From assembly GCF_029502005.1 (NCBI RefSeq), contig NZ_JAMQOT010000004.1:248001-312000 (forward strand): a stretch of DNA of 64,000 nucleotides, read 5' to 3'. The notes beneath the pieces are model-generated. The model did not search any database, had not been told where the DNA came from, and saw only the letters and a list, made by a program, of their open reading frames with translations. The DNA comes from Natrinema salsiterrestre. GTDB taxonomy: Archaea; Halobacteriota; Halobacteria; Halobacteriales; Natrialbaceae. This document shows positions 1 through 8,431 of the stretch, piece after piece; the first letter of the stretch is position 1; each line of letters begins with the position of its first letter. A program made the position numbers and the translations under genes.

Positions 1-185
1 TGGTCCCGATCGAAATCCTCCCTCGTGAAGGTGTTGACAAGACCAAGCGCGAGGGTGAACATCGTTCCGAGCCCGATGACCGCGCTGGTCACGAACTCAG
101 CGAGTGCAAGGCTGACGACAGTCACGAGACTGCCGATCAGTCCCAGTCCGAAACCGACGACATAGAGCTGCCGGGTGTCCATCAT
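1..185 (-). CDS. Small membrane protein, 3' part cut off by window edge
   Basis: The minus-strand frame opens with two successive ATG codons (183-185 and 180-182) and stays open for 61 codons to the window edge, so the C-terminus is missing. The visible protein begins MMDTRQLYVVGFGLG and contains two hydrophobic stretches separated by a short turn with Glu and Thr, followed by a polar segment with TREDFDRD. This looks like a two-helix hairpin in the membrane. I do not recognise a family. It is too short to give a function; either ATG could be the start. Confidence 0.5.
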   Translation of the reverse strand, partial: MMDTRQLYVVGFGLGLIGSLVTVVSLALAEFVTSAVIGLGTMFTLALGLVNTFTREDFDRD

Positions 186-289
186 CACATCGAGCCGACA
201 CTACAATCACGGCGGATATGTATCTGCCGACCGTACGCTCCGCCGGAACGAACTCCTAATCCGTTATTGAAGCGAGTATAGAATTATAT

Positions 290-534
290 GGCCGGGAGCG
301 CGCCCGAACGAACGTGAGGGCGCGTGACCCGGGGGAGGGCAGGCAGTTGAACGATCTCGACCGCGAGCGAACCCGAAGGGTGAGCGAGCGGGCCGACGAC
401 TGATGTGAGTGAGGACTGGAGGGACGAACGAACGGAAGGAGGAGTGCTTTTGATCGAAATTTTACCGAGTGACGGCGGACTGTGCGACAGCTACGCTGTC
501 GTCAGTCCGCCAGAACGCAGAGTAAAATTTCGGT
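290..534. repeat. Structured intergenic element with nested inverted repeats
   Basis: This non-coding stretch lies between the edge gene and the stop codon of the TbsP gene. It contains a 7-base stem at 299-305/318-324, GAGCGA-type periodic sequence at 360-400, then a nested palindrome: GAAATTTTAC at 456-465 pairs with GTAAAATTTC at 522-531, GGCGGACT 474-481 pairs with AGTCCGCC 504-511, and CGACAGC 485-491 pairs with GCTGTCG 495-501. It begins 4 bases after the tbsP stop, so it could end that transcript, but its size and layering look more like a dispersed haloarchaeal intergenic repeat. Bases 186-289 upstream show nothing else. Confidence 0.55.
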
Positions 535-535
535 T

Positions 536-1354
536 CTAGTTGAGAATCGACTGGGCGACCGTCGCGAGCTGGCCGTTGTCGGCCTCGCTGAGGCGGTCGT
601 CGCCGATCTTCAGGCGGAGCCGCGGACGACCGACGTCGATGGGGACCTTCTCGGTGTCGATCAGGCCCATGTCCTCGAGCTTGGTCTTCGTTCGGGAGAA
701 CGTCGCCTTGGAGGCGATGCCGACGTCCTCGCCCCATTTGCTGATGTCGTAGAGCAGGGCTTCGTTCTTGGCTGCGACGAGCAGCGAGATGGTGACCTCG
801 TCGAGGCCGTCGCCGTCGCCGCGGGCGGTCTCGAGCGAGTTGAGGATGGCGGTGAAGTCTTCCTCGGCGGCGGGGCTGATCTCGTCGGAGAGGGTTTCGC
901 GGACGTTCGTGATCGGGGGCGTCCGGAGATTGAAGTCGGCGGCGTCCTCCCAGCGACCGGCGTACGTGTCGTAGGTGTCGTCGACGAAGCTGTCGTCGTC
1001 GGTGATGAGCCCGCCGACGCGGTCGCCGGCGTGGACGAGTGCGATGACGCGGTCCTCGCTGACGAGCAGCGAGTTCTCGGGCGCCTCGTCGAGGGTGCGC
1101 AGCGACAGCGCGCCCTCGCTGATGAGGTCGGCGGCGTTCGAGGCGACGATGAAGTCGTCCATGACGTCTTTCAGCGTCCGCTCGTCGGCGAGCATGTGTA
1201 CCGACGGCAGGTCGCCGTCGAATGCGGTCGCGACGGAAACGAACTCTTCGATGGCGTCCCGCGACGGGTTAACCATGTACACGTCACCGCTCGCATCCCC
1301 GAGCACTGACTCGAGGATATCGTCAATCTGGTGGTTTAGTAAATTCGAGGTCAT
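536..1354 (-). CDS. tbsP: Transcriptional regulator TbsP (DUF5821-type)
   Basis: The 272-residue protein matches my memory of the haloarchaeal TbsP/DUF5821 family, a small-genome-wide conserved regulator reported to work with TrmB on the gluconeogenic glyceraldehyde-3-phosphate dehydrogenase gene. The N-terminal two thirds (residues 1-170) begin MTSNLLNHQIDDILE and contain a conserved NPS motif and a sensor-like alpha/beta region. Residues 180-255 form a winged helix, with ISKWGEDVGIASKATFSRTK as the likely recognition helix region and LRLKIGDDRL as the wing. It is monocistronic, with a TATA-like element about 30 bases before the ATG. Family recognition is from memory, not a search. Confidence 0.75.
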   Translation of the reverse strand: MTSNLLNHQIDDILESVLGDASGDVYMVNPSRDAIEEFVSVATAFDGDLPSVHMLADERTLKDVMDDFIVASNAADLISEGALSLRTLDEAPENSLLVSEDRVIALVHAGDRVGGLITDDDSFVDDTYDTYAGRWEDAADFNLRTPPITNVRETLSDEISPAAEEDFTAILNSLETARGDGDGLDEVTISLLVAAKNEALLYDISKWGEDVGIASKATFSRTKTKLEDMGLIDTEKVPIDVGRPRLRLKIGDDRLSEADNGQLATVAQSILN

Positions 1355-1381
1355 GCCTATACAGAAGTAATCGAGAGCGGT

Positions 1382-1394
1382 CTACTTAATTTTG
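1382..1394 (-). promoter_or_regulatory. TATA/BRE element of tbsP
   Basis: Read on the minus strand this is CCAAAATTAAGTAG, a purine-rich BRE followed by a TTAA box, centred about 30 bases before the tbsP ATG. The spacing fits a leaderless haloarchaeal transcript. Confidence 0.45.
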
Positions 1395-1762
1395 GTGGCC
1401 GTTTGCACACCAGAACTTCTCCTCTCGGGCCTGTACCGGTAATTTTTGTCCCATAATTCGTTAGTTCGCCGATGAATGATGGCTATCACTTACATGCGTC
1501 GGTGAACGTTGAACGCCACTGTCGGTAATTCGATCAATCGGCGCGGCGTATGACGATCGTCTGACTGGTATCCGCATCACCAATATCTATATATCGGAAG
1601 CGTGTTAGTCGGTATCGTATGGGTGTTCGACATGTGCGACCGTGGTGGGTCGTTCAGGAGCTGGTCGACCGAGCGCGAACGATGCGAGAGACCGATCGTC
1701 CGACGGGACGGTTTCCCGCACGAGCGAAGCGCGTCAGTACGTACGGCGGGCCGTAACCGTAG
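1395..1762. other. Gene-poor gap with a possible promoter
   Basis: This 370-base gap lies between the tbsP promoter and the end of the CHAT protein gene. The only recognisable signal is an AT-rich TATA-like run at 1583-1594 (CAATATCTATATATCGG), which sits 28 bases before a short open frame listed separately. I see no RNA gene or repeat here. Confidence 0.5.
1619..1756 (+). CDS. Possible 45-residue small protein
   Basis: An ATG at 1619 opens a 45-codon frame (MGVRHVRPWWVVQELVDRAR...) ending TAA at 1754-1756. The protein is basic and Arg-rich, unlike the acidic norm of this genome, which argues against it. In favour is a TATA-like TATATAT centred near 1591, exactly 28 bases upstream, as expected for a leaderless gene. 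It ends 7 bases before the convergent CHAT gene. I recognise no family; the signal could equally drive a non-coding or antisense RNA. Confidence 0.25.
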   Translation: MGVRHVRPWWVVQELVDRARTMRETDRPTGRFPARAKRVSTYGGP

Positions 1763-3946
1763 TCAGCGTTCGAACTGGCGACTCAGTTCTTTCGACCAGT
1801 AGATGTCTCCGTCGTAGATCACCGACGCCGCCGTTTCGTCGAGCATGGTTGCGAGCGCCGACTCCGTGAGGGTGAAACTGGATTCGTTCCCGCAGAGGTG
1901 GGCGTACTCGTTACCGTCGGTGTGGGGGAAATAGTACGAGCCGGTTACCCGCGTGGAGTAACAATCGAGCGTCAGCAGGTACTGCCGTTCGCCATCGATC
2001 TCGTCGAGTTCCTCGAGTTTCGCAGTCGTCGGGAGCTGGTTTTCACCCTGGACGAGCGAGTGGGTCCCGTCTCCGACGACGGCGTAATCCTTGCCCATCA
2101 TGATTCGGTTGCGGGCGAGTCCCATCGCCCGCTCGATGCTGAAGCCGTGGACCAGCAGTTTGGCGAACGTCGATCCGACCTTGACCGCGTGGTCGTTCAG
2201 GACTTTCGTGAACGTCACGGCACCGGCGACGCTCCCCTTTTCGATCAACTGCATCCCTTCGTAGTAGGAGCCACAGGCGTTGAGGAAGAACGTCTGGGCG
2301 TTACACCGGCTCAAACTCGAGGTCGCGAGCGTCCCGTCGGGACAGCGGAGTCCGCTGGTCTCGCAGTGGCCGATATAGTGCACGAAATCGTGATCGTCCT
2401 CGAAGATCCCGGCAAGCGCATCGGTCTCGAGGGACTCCGCGACGGTCACGTCCATCGAGAGGTCCTCCGATCGCTGGCGGTAGATCTCGGCGACGTCGTC
2501 GTGTTCGCCGGCCATTTCGGGATCGTTGAGCACGACGCAGATCGAGGTCGAGTCGCTCGCCCGCTCGAGGAAGTCGAGTCGGTTGTGGTAGGCCTCGGGA
2601 GCGGATTTGAAGACGTCGATCGGAACGCCGTCCGCGAGCCAGCCGTGCGCTCGGCCGCCCCGGAGTTCGGGTTTGACGATGTCAACCGAGGCGACCTGTC
2701 CGGTACTGGCCCTGTAAGAATCGATCGGTCCCGCGTTACTGGCGCCCGTTCGGGAAGTGGTTCCGGCCCCGGCCCCCGCGCTGGGAGCTGGTCCCTGACC
2801 CCGATAGAAGTCCTCGAGGGAGCGTTCGACCAGTTCCTGCCCCTCGAGTTCGGAGGTCCGAGGGGTGTAAATCATACTCAACCGATCGAGCAGGAAGGGC
2901 AGCGTTTCGACGCTGTCGTAGGTCGGCGTCACGTACGTCGACAGGTGCCACTCGGGGAGGCGGTGTTTGATCGCCGCGTACGGGACGTCGAGATACGTGG
3001 CGAGTCGATCCTGAAGCGAGGCGTGGTACAGGGCCTCCGCATCGAGACCGAGGGCATCCAGCAGGCTGCGCTCCGAGAGGTTCGTTCCGTAGGGGCCGAC
3101 GTTACGCACCAGGCAGTCCAGGAAGAACGTCTTCCGGAGCAGTCGCTCGACGTCGCGCTCCAGCTCGGGCATCGGTGAAAGCTCCTCTTCGATCGCGTGA
3201 TCGAGCAGTCGGAGTCGCGGCTGGGTACGATCCGACCTGGGTCGGTTCCCGAGCACTTCCTCCGTCGTCCGCACCGTCGCCTGCACGTAGTACGCCAGCG
3301 GCGCAGTCGTGAACAACGACTCGTAGTCCGGCGGGACGATCAGTTCGATCCCGTTCTCGGGAGTGTCGGACCGGATGTACTCCGGGACCTCGAGGGAATC
3401 GCCGTGCTCGATCAGCGACGGGTGGCCACGGAGGGTGGGGTACGACCGGTCCGGTCCGTCGGTTTTGTGCGAGGCGGCCATGTGGGTGACGGCTTCAGCA
3501 ATCGCCGAGGGGGAGTCGGGGACGGTGATGGTGCCGGCGGGGAACTCGTGACGGCACCGGACGCCGAGGATAACGCGAGTTCGGTCCGGAAAGGAGACGA
3601 TGATCGACTCGTAGTCCTCGGTTTTCTGGATCGTTGCACCGCCGGAAAACCGGAGATACGCCTTGATCTCCGTGTCGACGTCGACGACGTACTCGCCGGG
3701 AGACAGCGTGAGGGGGTCCCCGCCGGGGTCGAGTTCGTACTGGTCCTCGAGACCGAGCGAGAACGCGTAGACGACCGCGTGCGGGAACCGAAGCTCGTCC
3801 GTCGTCAGGACGATCGTGTCGTCGACCGGACGCGAGATGTCGACGCCGGAGTCGTCGACGACGAGTTCGTCACCGTTGACCGTTAGCTCGGCGTTGTCCG
3901 CGTCGGTGACGTGGAGGGTGTCGCCGTCTACCGCCCACTCTATCAT
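1763..3946 (-). CDS. CHAT-domain (caspase-like) protein
   Basis: This 727-residue protein carries a C-terminal CHAT peptidase domain of the caspase/separase clan. The catalytic His is in HYIGH (His527) and the catalytic Cys in FLNACGS (Cys558), followed by the glycine-rich VVGDGTH segment typical of CHAT. About 350 N-terminal residues are beta-rich and unassigned (short repeats such as LHVTDADNAELTVNGDELVV), and residues 380-410 are a Ser/Gly/Ala linker. About 110 residues follow the CHAT core. CHAT proteases cut partner proteins, sometimes in defence or cell-death systems (for example Craspase), but no partner gene sits beside it here. It is transcribed alone and divergently from glyA. Confidence 0.8.
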   Translation of the reverse strand: MIEWAVDGDTLHVTDADNAELTVNGDELVVDDSGVDISRPVDDTIVLTTDELRFPHAVVYAFSLGLEDQYELDPGGDPLTLSPGEYVVDVDTEIKAYLRFSGGATIQKTEDYESIIVSFPDRTRVILGVRCRHEFPAGTITVPDSPSAIAEAVTHMAASHKTDGPDRSYPTLRGHPSLIEHGDSLEVPEYIRSDTPENGIELIVPPDYESLFTTAPLAYYVQATVRTTEEVLGNRPRSDRTQPRLRLLDHAIEEELSPMPELERDVERLLRKTFFLDCLVRNVGPYGTNLSERSLLDALGLDAEALYHASLQDRLATYLDVPYAAIKHRLPEWHLSTYVTPTYDSVETLPFLLDRLSMIYTPRTSELEGQELVERSLEDFYRGQGPAPSAGAGAGTTSRTGASNAGPIDSYRASTGQVASVDIVKPELRGGRAHGWLADGVPIDVFKSAPEAYHNRLDFLERASDSTSICVVLNDPEMAGEHDDVAEIYRQRSEDLSMDVTVAESLETDALAGIFEDDHDFVHYIGHCETSGLRCPDGTLATSSLSRCNAQTFFLNACGSYYEGMQLIEKGSVAGAVTFTKVLNDHAVKVGSTFAKLLVHGFSIERAMGLARNRIMMGKDYAVVGDGTHSLVQGENQLPTTAKLEELDEIDGERQYLLTLDCYSTRVTGSYYFPHTDGNEYAHLCGNESSFTLTESALATMLDETAASVIYDGDIYWSKELSRQFER

Positions 3947-4068
3947 TCGGTTGGCTGAATGTCACTGAGACAAGTTAGTTGTATCGGGCTGAGATGAATT
4001 TCCTGGGAAGCCGCGCTCGGACGGAACTGATTCCCGATCGGGTAGTGGCTCGACTTGCCGGGGAAGGG

Positions 4069-4080
4069 TACACTTATACA
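4069..4080 (+). promoter_or_regulatory. TATA box of glyA
   Basis: ACACTTATACAG is centred about 27 bases before the glyA ATG at 4103, the spacing of leaderless archaeal promoters. Confidence 0.6.
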
Positions 4081-4102
4081 GCCGCCAGACCGCATTTCGG
4101 AT

Positions 4103-5350
4103 ATGAACCACGATCCGGTTCGGGACGTCGATCCCGCCGTCGCAGACGCCCTCGAGGGCGAGGTAGACCGCCAGCGAGAGACGCTACAGATGATCGCCAG
4201 CGAGAACCACGCCAGCGAGGCCGTCATCGACGCGCAGGGGAGCGCGCTGACGAACAAGTACGCCGAGGGGTATCCCGGCGAGCGATACTACGGCGGCTGT
4301 CAGTACGCCGACGAGGTCGAGGAGCTCGCGATCGACCGCGCGACGGAGCTGTTCGGTGCCGAGCACGTCAACGTCCAGCCCCACGCGGGGACGCAGGCCA
4401 ATCAGGCGGTCTACTTCGCGATGCTCGAGCCCGGCGACAAGATCCTCTCCCTGGATCTGAACCACGGCGGCCACCTCAGTCACGGCCATCCGGCGAACTT
4501 CACGGGACAGCTCTACGAGGTCGAACAGTACGAGGTCGATCCCGAAACGGGCTACATCGACTACGACGATCTGGCGGACCACGCCGCCGAGTTCGATCCC
4601 GACATCATCGTCTCGGGATACTCCGCGTACCCGCGCGAGATCGAGTGGGAACGCGTTCAGGCGGCCGCCGACGACGTCGACGCGCTCCACCTCGCGGACA
4701 TCGCCCACATCACCGGCCTCGTCGCCGCCGGCGTCCACCCCTCGCCGGTCGGCATCGTCGACTTCGTCACCGGTTCGACCCACAAGACGATCCGCGCCGG
4801 TCGCGGCGGGATCGTCATGTGCGACGAGGAGTACGCCGACGACATCGACGCGGCGGTCTTCCCCGGCGGACAGGGCGGCCCGCTCATGCACAACGTCGCC
4901 GGCAAGGCCGTCGGCTTCAAGGAAGCCCTCGAGCCCGAGTTCGAGGACTACGCCGAGCAGACGGTCGCGAACGCCAAGGCTCTCGGCGAGTCCCTCACGG
5001 AGAACGGTCTCTCGCTCGTCTCCGAGGGCACGGATAACCACCTCGTGCTCGTCGATCTCCGCGAGAGCCACCCGGACACCTCCGGCGGCGACGCCGAAGA
5101 GGCGCTCGAGGAAGCCGGCATCGTCCTCAACGGGAACACGGTGCCCGGCGAGACGCGCTCGCCGTTCAACCCGAGCGGCATTCGCGCCGGCACGCCGGCG
5201 CTGACCACGCGCGGATTCGACGAGGACGACTGTCGAAAAGTCGGCGACCTGATCACCCGCGTCGTCGACGCTCCCGAGGACGAGGCCGTCCTCGAGGCCG
5301 TCCGCGACGAAGTCGCGACGCTGTGCGAGGAGAACCCGCTGTACGAGTAA
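4103..5350 (+). CDS. glyA: Serine hydroxymethyltransferase
   Basis: GlyA interconverts serine plus tetrahydrofolate and glycine plus 5,10-methylene-tetrahydrofolate, using pyridoxal phosphate in the cytoplasm. The 415-residue protein has the family signatures: IASENHAS near the N-terminus, NKYAEGYPGERYYGG at 51-65, and the PLP-lysine motif GSTHKTIRAGRGG with Lys228. Length is normal for the enzyme. The ATG at 4103 is preferred to an upstream in-frame codon because MNHDPVRDVDP begins the conserved part and a TATA box sits 27 bases upstream. It belongs functionally with folD, purD, thyA and folA in this window. Confidence 0.96.
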   Translation: MNHDPVRDVDPAVADALEGEVDRQRETLQMIASENHASEAVIDAQGSALTNKYAEGYPGERYYGGCQYADEVEELAIDRATELFGAEHVNVQPHAGTQANQAVYFAMLEPGDKILSLDLNHGGHLSHGHPANFTGQLYEVEQYEVDPETGYIDYDDLADHAAEFDPDIIVSGYSAYPREIEWERVQAAADDVDALHLADIAHITGLVAAGVHPSPVGIVDFVTGSTHKTIRAGRGGIVMCDEEYADDIDAAVFPGGQGGPLMHNVAGKAVGFKEALEPEFEDYAEQTVANAKALGESLTENGLSLVSEGTDNHLVLVDLRESHPDTSGGDAEEALEEAGIVLNGNTVPGETRSPFNPSGIRAGTPALTTRGFDEDDCRKVGDLITRVVDAPEDEAVLEAVRDEVATLCEENPLYE

Positions 5351-5506
5351 GCCGTCCCGATCGGTTACGCGCCGACGCATCGGTTCGACCGTTTTTCCCC
5401 GTGCCGCACCGAGCCAGTGGGACATCGACTCCGTCTCCGCTCGAGGGAGCGGACCCCTGTCACTCGCCGGCACGCGGTTTTTCAACGGAGTCGCCGTACC
5501 GCCGCC

Positions 5507-6463
5507 ATGGCCACACGCCCGACTGGGACGATTCTGGACGAGGATCGACTGCTCGAGCTCCGGGAGGCGACGGAGACGGCGGCATCGGCGCTAGGCATCG
5601 AGGTGACGCCGGTGGCGGACTACGCGGGCGCGTCGAGCGGCGACCACATCGACTGGGACGTCGACGACTACGGGGACGAGCCGATGCTGGTGTTCGCCGG
5701 AATCGAGGAAGCGGCCGCCGGCGACGCGCCGTATCCGCGGCGACTCCGCGAGGAGGACGGCGAGATCGTCGCGCCGGTTCCGGACCCGCTGGTGCGCGCC
5801 GACCCGCCGGCGGGACTCGGCCTCGATCTCGAGGAGTACGACGCCGACGACCCGTTGCTGTTCGACGCCATCACCGCCGGCGAGACGATCGGACTCGTTC
5901 CGGTTCGATTCGACGACGGCCGCTCGTATCGCGCCGAACCGCTGCCGGGCGTCGCGGACGACAGCGATCCCGTCGCGGAGGGGATCGTCGAACACGAAGG
6001 ACGGGGCGATCCGACACCGCGCCCCGAGACGACGAGCGCGCCGATCGATGCCGACGTACTCGAATCGGCCCTCGACGAGACCGAGCGCGACGTCGCCGAG
6101 ACCGACGTCGTCGGACTCCTCGAGGCGATCGAGCGGCTGGATCTGGTCGGGACGGGCGATCACGTCGCCGGCGTCCCGCCGCTCTCCGCGGATCACCGGG
6201 CCGTCTGCCTGCTCGAGGCCGACGTCTGGACGGACCGGTTGGGCCCCGAACTCGAAGCGAACGACGTCGACGTCGATCCCGACGCGCTGGCCGTCGCGCG
6301 GGCGGTTCACGAGCGTCAGGCCAGCGTACTGATCGACGCGGCGGGGACGACCGAGTATCGGGGGCTCGAGGACGAGTACGCACTGATAGTGACCGACGCG
6401 AGCGACACCGCCGAGTGGGACGTTTCGGAACCGGGTACCGCCGATCGAAGCGAGACGAACTGA
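5507..6463 (+). CDS. Haloarchaeal hypothetical protein (acidic, soluble)
   Basis: This 318-residue, very acidic protein has no membrane segment or signal. It starts MATRPTGTILDEDRLLELREA at the ATG at 5507; the longer frame upstream is Arg-rich and not coding-like. The N-terminal part contains DYGDEPMLVFAGIEEAAAG and PYPRRLREEDGEIVAPVPDPLV; the C-terminal part has a helical region with VAVARAVHERQASVLIDAAG. I do not recognise a domain. It follows glyA on the same strand after 156 bases, with a T-rich stretch (5391-5397) between that may end the glyA transcript, so it probably has its own promoter. Confidence 0.75.
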   Translation: MATRPTGTILDEDRLLELREATETAASALGIEVTPVADYAGASSGDHIDWDVDDYGDEPMLVFAGIEEAAAGDAPYPRRLREEDGEIVAPVPDPLVRADPPAGLGLDLEEYDADDPLLFDAITAGETIGLVPVRFDDGRSYRAEPLPGVADDSDPVAEGIVEHEGRGDPTPRPETTSAPIDADVLESALDETERDVAETDVVGLLEAIERLDLVGTGDHVAGVPPLSADHRAVCLLEADVWTDRLGPELEANDVDVDPDALAVARAVHERQASVLIDAAGTTEYRGLEDEYALIVTDASDTAEWDVSEPGTADRSETN

Positions 6464-6545
6464 TCCGCCCGGGGTATCGGTCGCTGCCTCTCGCGTCGTT
6501 CCGGATGACGTAGCTTTTTCTACATGTGTTACGTTATCTCTGCCC

Positions 6546-7358
6546 ATGACCGAGCGTTCCGCAGCCGACATGTATCGAGCCAGACCCGACGCGCTGACGA
6601 CCGACGTCGGGGAGGGGCAGCCGGTGGTCTTCGCACACGGGACGCTGATGGACCGGACGATGTTCGCACCGCAACTCAGGGCCCTGAAGGACGAATACCG
6701 CGCCGTTGCGTATGATCTACGCGCGCGAACGGACCGATACGCGCCGGGCTACGATCTGCGGGATCTGGCCGACGATTGCGATGCGCTACTGGACGGGATC
6801 GGCGAGGACAGCGCCGTCATCGCCGGCATGTCGATGGGCGGCTTCATGGGCCTTCGGTTCGCGCTCGAGTACCCCGAGCGCGTCGACGGCCTCGTCTTGA
6901 TCGACTCGATGGCGGCGCCGCACACCGCCGAAGAACGGGAGGTCTACGGCGAGCTGGTCGAACCGCTCGAGGGATCGACCGATGCGAACCCGCGGGATCT
7001 GGCGGAAGGCGTGACGGGGTACCTCTTCGGCGAGACGACCCGCGAGGAGAACCCCGAACTGGTCGAGGCGTGGGTCGACCGCTGGGCGACCTATCCCGGC
7101 GCGGCGGTCTACAACGAGTTACACTCCTGGCTCGACCGGCCGGACGTGACGGACCGACTCTCGGAGATCGACGTTCCGGTCCTGATCGTCCACGGCGAGG
7201 AGGACCCCTCGATCGATCCCTCGAGAGCCGAGCCGATGCTCGATGAACTCCCCGACGCCGAGATGGAACTGATTCCCGAGGCCGGCCACACGTCGAACCT
7301 CGAAAATCCGGGCCCCGCCACCGACGCGATCAGATCGTTCCTCGACGAGCGATTCTGA
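6546..7358 (+). CDS. Alpha/beta-fold hydrolase
   Basis: The 270-residue cytosolic protein is a classical alpha/beta hydrolase. The oxyanion HGT segment is at 31-33, the nucleophile elbow GMSMGGF holds Ser96, the acid is probably Asp in the VLIVHGEEDPSIDPS segment, and the catalytic His is in EAGHTSNLENP near the C-terminus. The substrate cannot be told; close families include esterases, epoxide hydrolase-like and 3-oxoadipate enol-lactonase-like proteins. It is monocistronic, with a T-rich TATA-like element (TTTTTCTA) about 29 bases before the ATG, and is followed by a perfect inverted repeat. Confidence 0.88.
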   Translation: MTERSAADMYRARPDALTTDVGEGQPVVFAHGTLMDRTMFAPQLRALKDEYRAVAYDLRARTDRYAPGYDLRDLADDCDALLDGIGEDSAVIAGMSMGGFMGLRFALEYPERVDGLVLIDSMAAPHTAEEREVYGELVEPLEGSTDANPRDLAEGVTGYLFGETTREENPELVEAWVDRWATYPGAAVYNELHSWLDRPDVTDRLSEIDVPVLIVHGEEDPSIDPSRAEPMLDELPDAEMELIPEAGHTSNLENPGPATDAIRSFLDERF

Positions 7359-7364
7359 GACGAT

Positions 7365-7384
7365 ATATACACGAGCGTGTATAT
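7365..7384. promoter_or_regulatory. Perfect inverted repeat (operator candidate)
   Basis: ATATACAC-GAGC-GTGTATAT is an 8-base perfect inverted repeat with a 4-base spacer, 6 bases after the hydrolase stop codon and 72 bases before folD. Its form (arms ending in TATAC/GTATA, 4-base spacer) is like the vapB operator at 22542. It could be a regulator site upstream of folD or a 3' hairpin of the hydrolase transcript. Confidence 0.5.
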
Positions 7385-7456
7385 TCTTGCCAGATATAGA
7401 GCTGTTCTGAGCACGAATCCGGGGATTAATGAGCCTCGCGGCCGCCCACTCGAGTA

Positions 7457-8350
7457 ATGACAGAGATCATCGACGGCAACGCCGTCGCGAGCGAGATCCG
7501 AGACGATCTGACGGCTGCGATCGAGACGCTGGCCGACGCGGGTTCGCGACCGGGACTGGCGACCGTGCTCATGGGCGACGACCCCGCGAGCCAGACCTAC
7601 GTGAACATGAAACAGCGCGACTGCGAGGAGGTCGGCATCGAGAGCCATCACGTCGACGTCGACGGCGATGCTCCGCCCGAGGAGCTGTACGACGCAATCG
7701 CGGACCTCAACGAGGACTCCGAGGTTCACGGATACATCGTCCAGGCCCCGGTGCCGGACCACGTCGACTACCGCGACGTGATCCGCCGGGTCGACCCGAT
7801 CAAAGACGTCGACGGGTTCCACCCCGAGAACGTCGGCCGGCTCGTCGCCGGCGACGCCCGCTTCCGTCCCTGCACGCCACACGGCGTCCAGAAACTGCTC
7901 GAGTCGGCGGACATCGACACCGAAGGCAAGGACGTGACCATCGTCGGCCGCTCGGATATCGTCGGCAAGCCGCTCGCCAATCTGCTGATCCAGAAGGCCG
8001 ACGACGGCAACGCGACGGTGACCGTCTGTCACTCGCGAACCGACGATCTCGCCGCGAAGACCCGGAGCGCGGACATCGTCGTCGCCGCCGCTGGCGTCCC
8101 GGAACTCGTCGACGGCTCGATGCTCGAGGACGGTACGGTCGTCATCGACGTGGGCGTCAACCGCGTCGACGCGGACACCGACAAGGGCTACGAACTCGTC
8201 GGCGACGTCGAGTTCGAGAGCGCGAAAGAGAAGGCCAGCGCGATCACGCCCGTCCCCGGCGGCGTGGGCCCGATGACGCGCGCGATGTTGCTCTACAACA
8301 CGGTCAAGGCCGCGAGCCTGCAGCGAGACGTCGACGTCGAGCTTCCCTGA
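7457..8350 (+). CDS. folD: Bifunctional methylene-tetrahydrofolate dehydrogenase/cyclohydrolase
   Basis: FolD oxidises 5,10-methylene-tetrahydrofolate with NADP and hydrolyses the methenyl form to 10-formyl-tetrahydrofolate, feeding purine synthesis. The 297-residue protein has the catalytic YVNMKQRDCEEVGI segment (Lys52), the GYIVQAPVP and DVDGFHPENVG substrate-binding motifs, the Rossmann-like VGRSDIVGKPLANLL, and the C-terminal signature PVPGGVGPMTRAMLL. Length is standard. A TTAA-type box lies about 29 bases before the ATG. GlyA makes its substrate and is encoded 2 kb upstream. Confidence 0.97.
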   Translation: MTEIIDGNAVASEIRDDLTAAIETLADAGSRPGLATVLMGDDPASQTYVNMKQRDCEEVGIESHHVDVDGDAPPEELYDAIADLNEDSEVHGYIVQAPVPDHVDYRDVIRRVDPIKDVDGFHPENVGRLVAGDARFRPCTPHGVQKLLESADIDTEGKDVTIVGRSDIVGKPLANLLIQKADDGNATVTVCHSRTDDLAAKTRSADIVVAAAGVPELVDGSMLEDGTVVIDVGVNRVDADTDKGYELVGDVEFESAKEKASAITPVPGGVGPMTRAMLLYNTVKAASLQRDVDVELP

Positions 8351-8431
8351 ACTCCGACCCGGTACCGCGTTTGCAAGTCGTCTCTGCGGATCGTTTTGCA
8401 GTCGGTCGTCCGAATCGCTCGTTCGGTTCCG

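Noticed and set aside
482-1309. Long + strand frame of 275 codons opposite tbsP
   Set aside because: It is the antisense shadow of the tbsP gene, produced by GC-rich codon bias; it has no recognisable domain.
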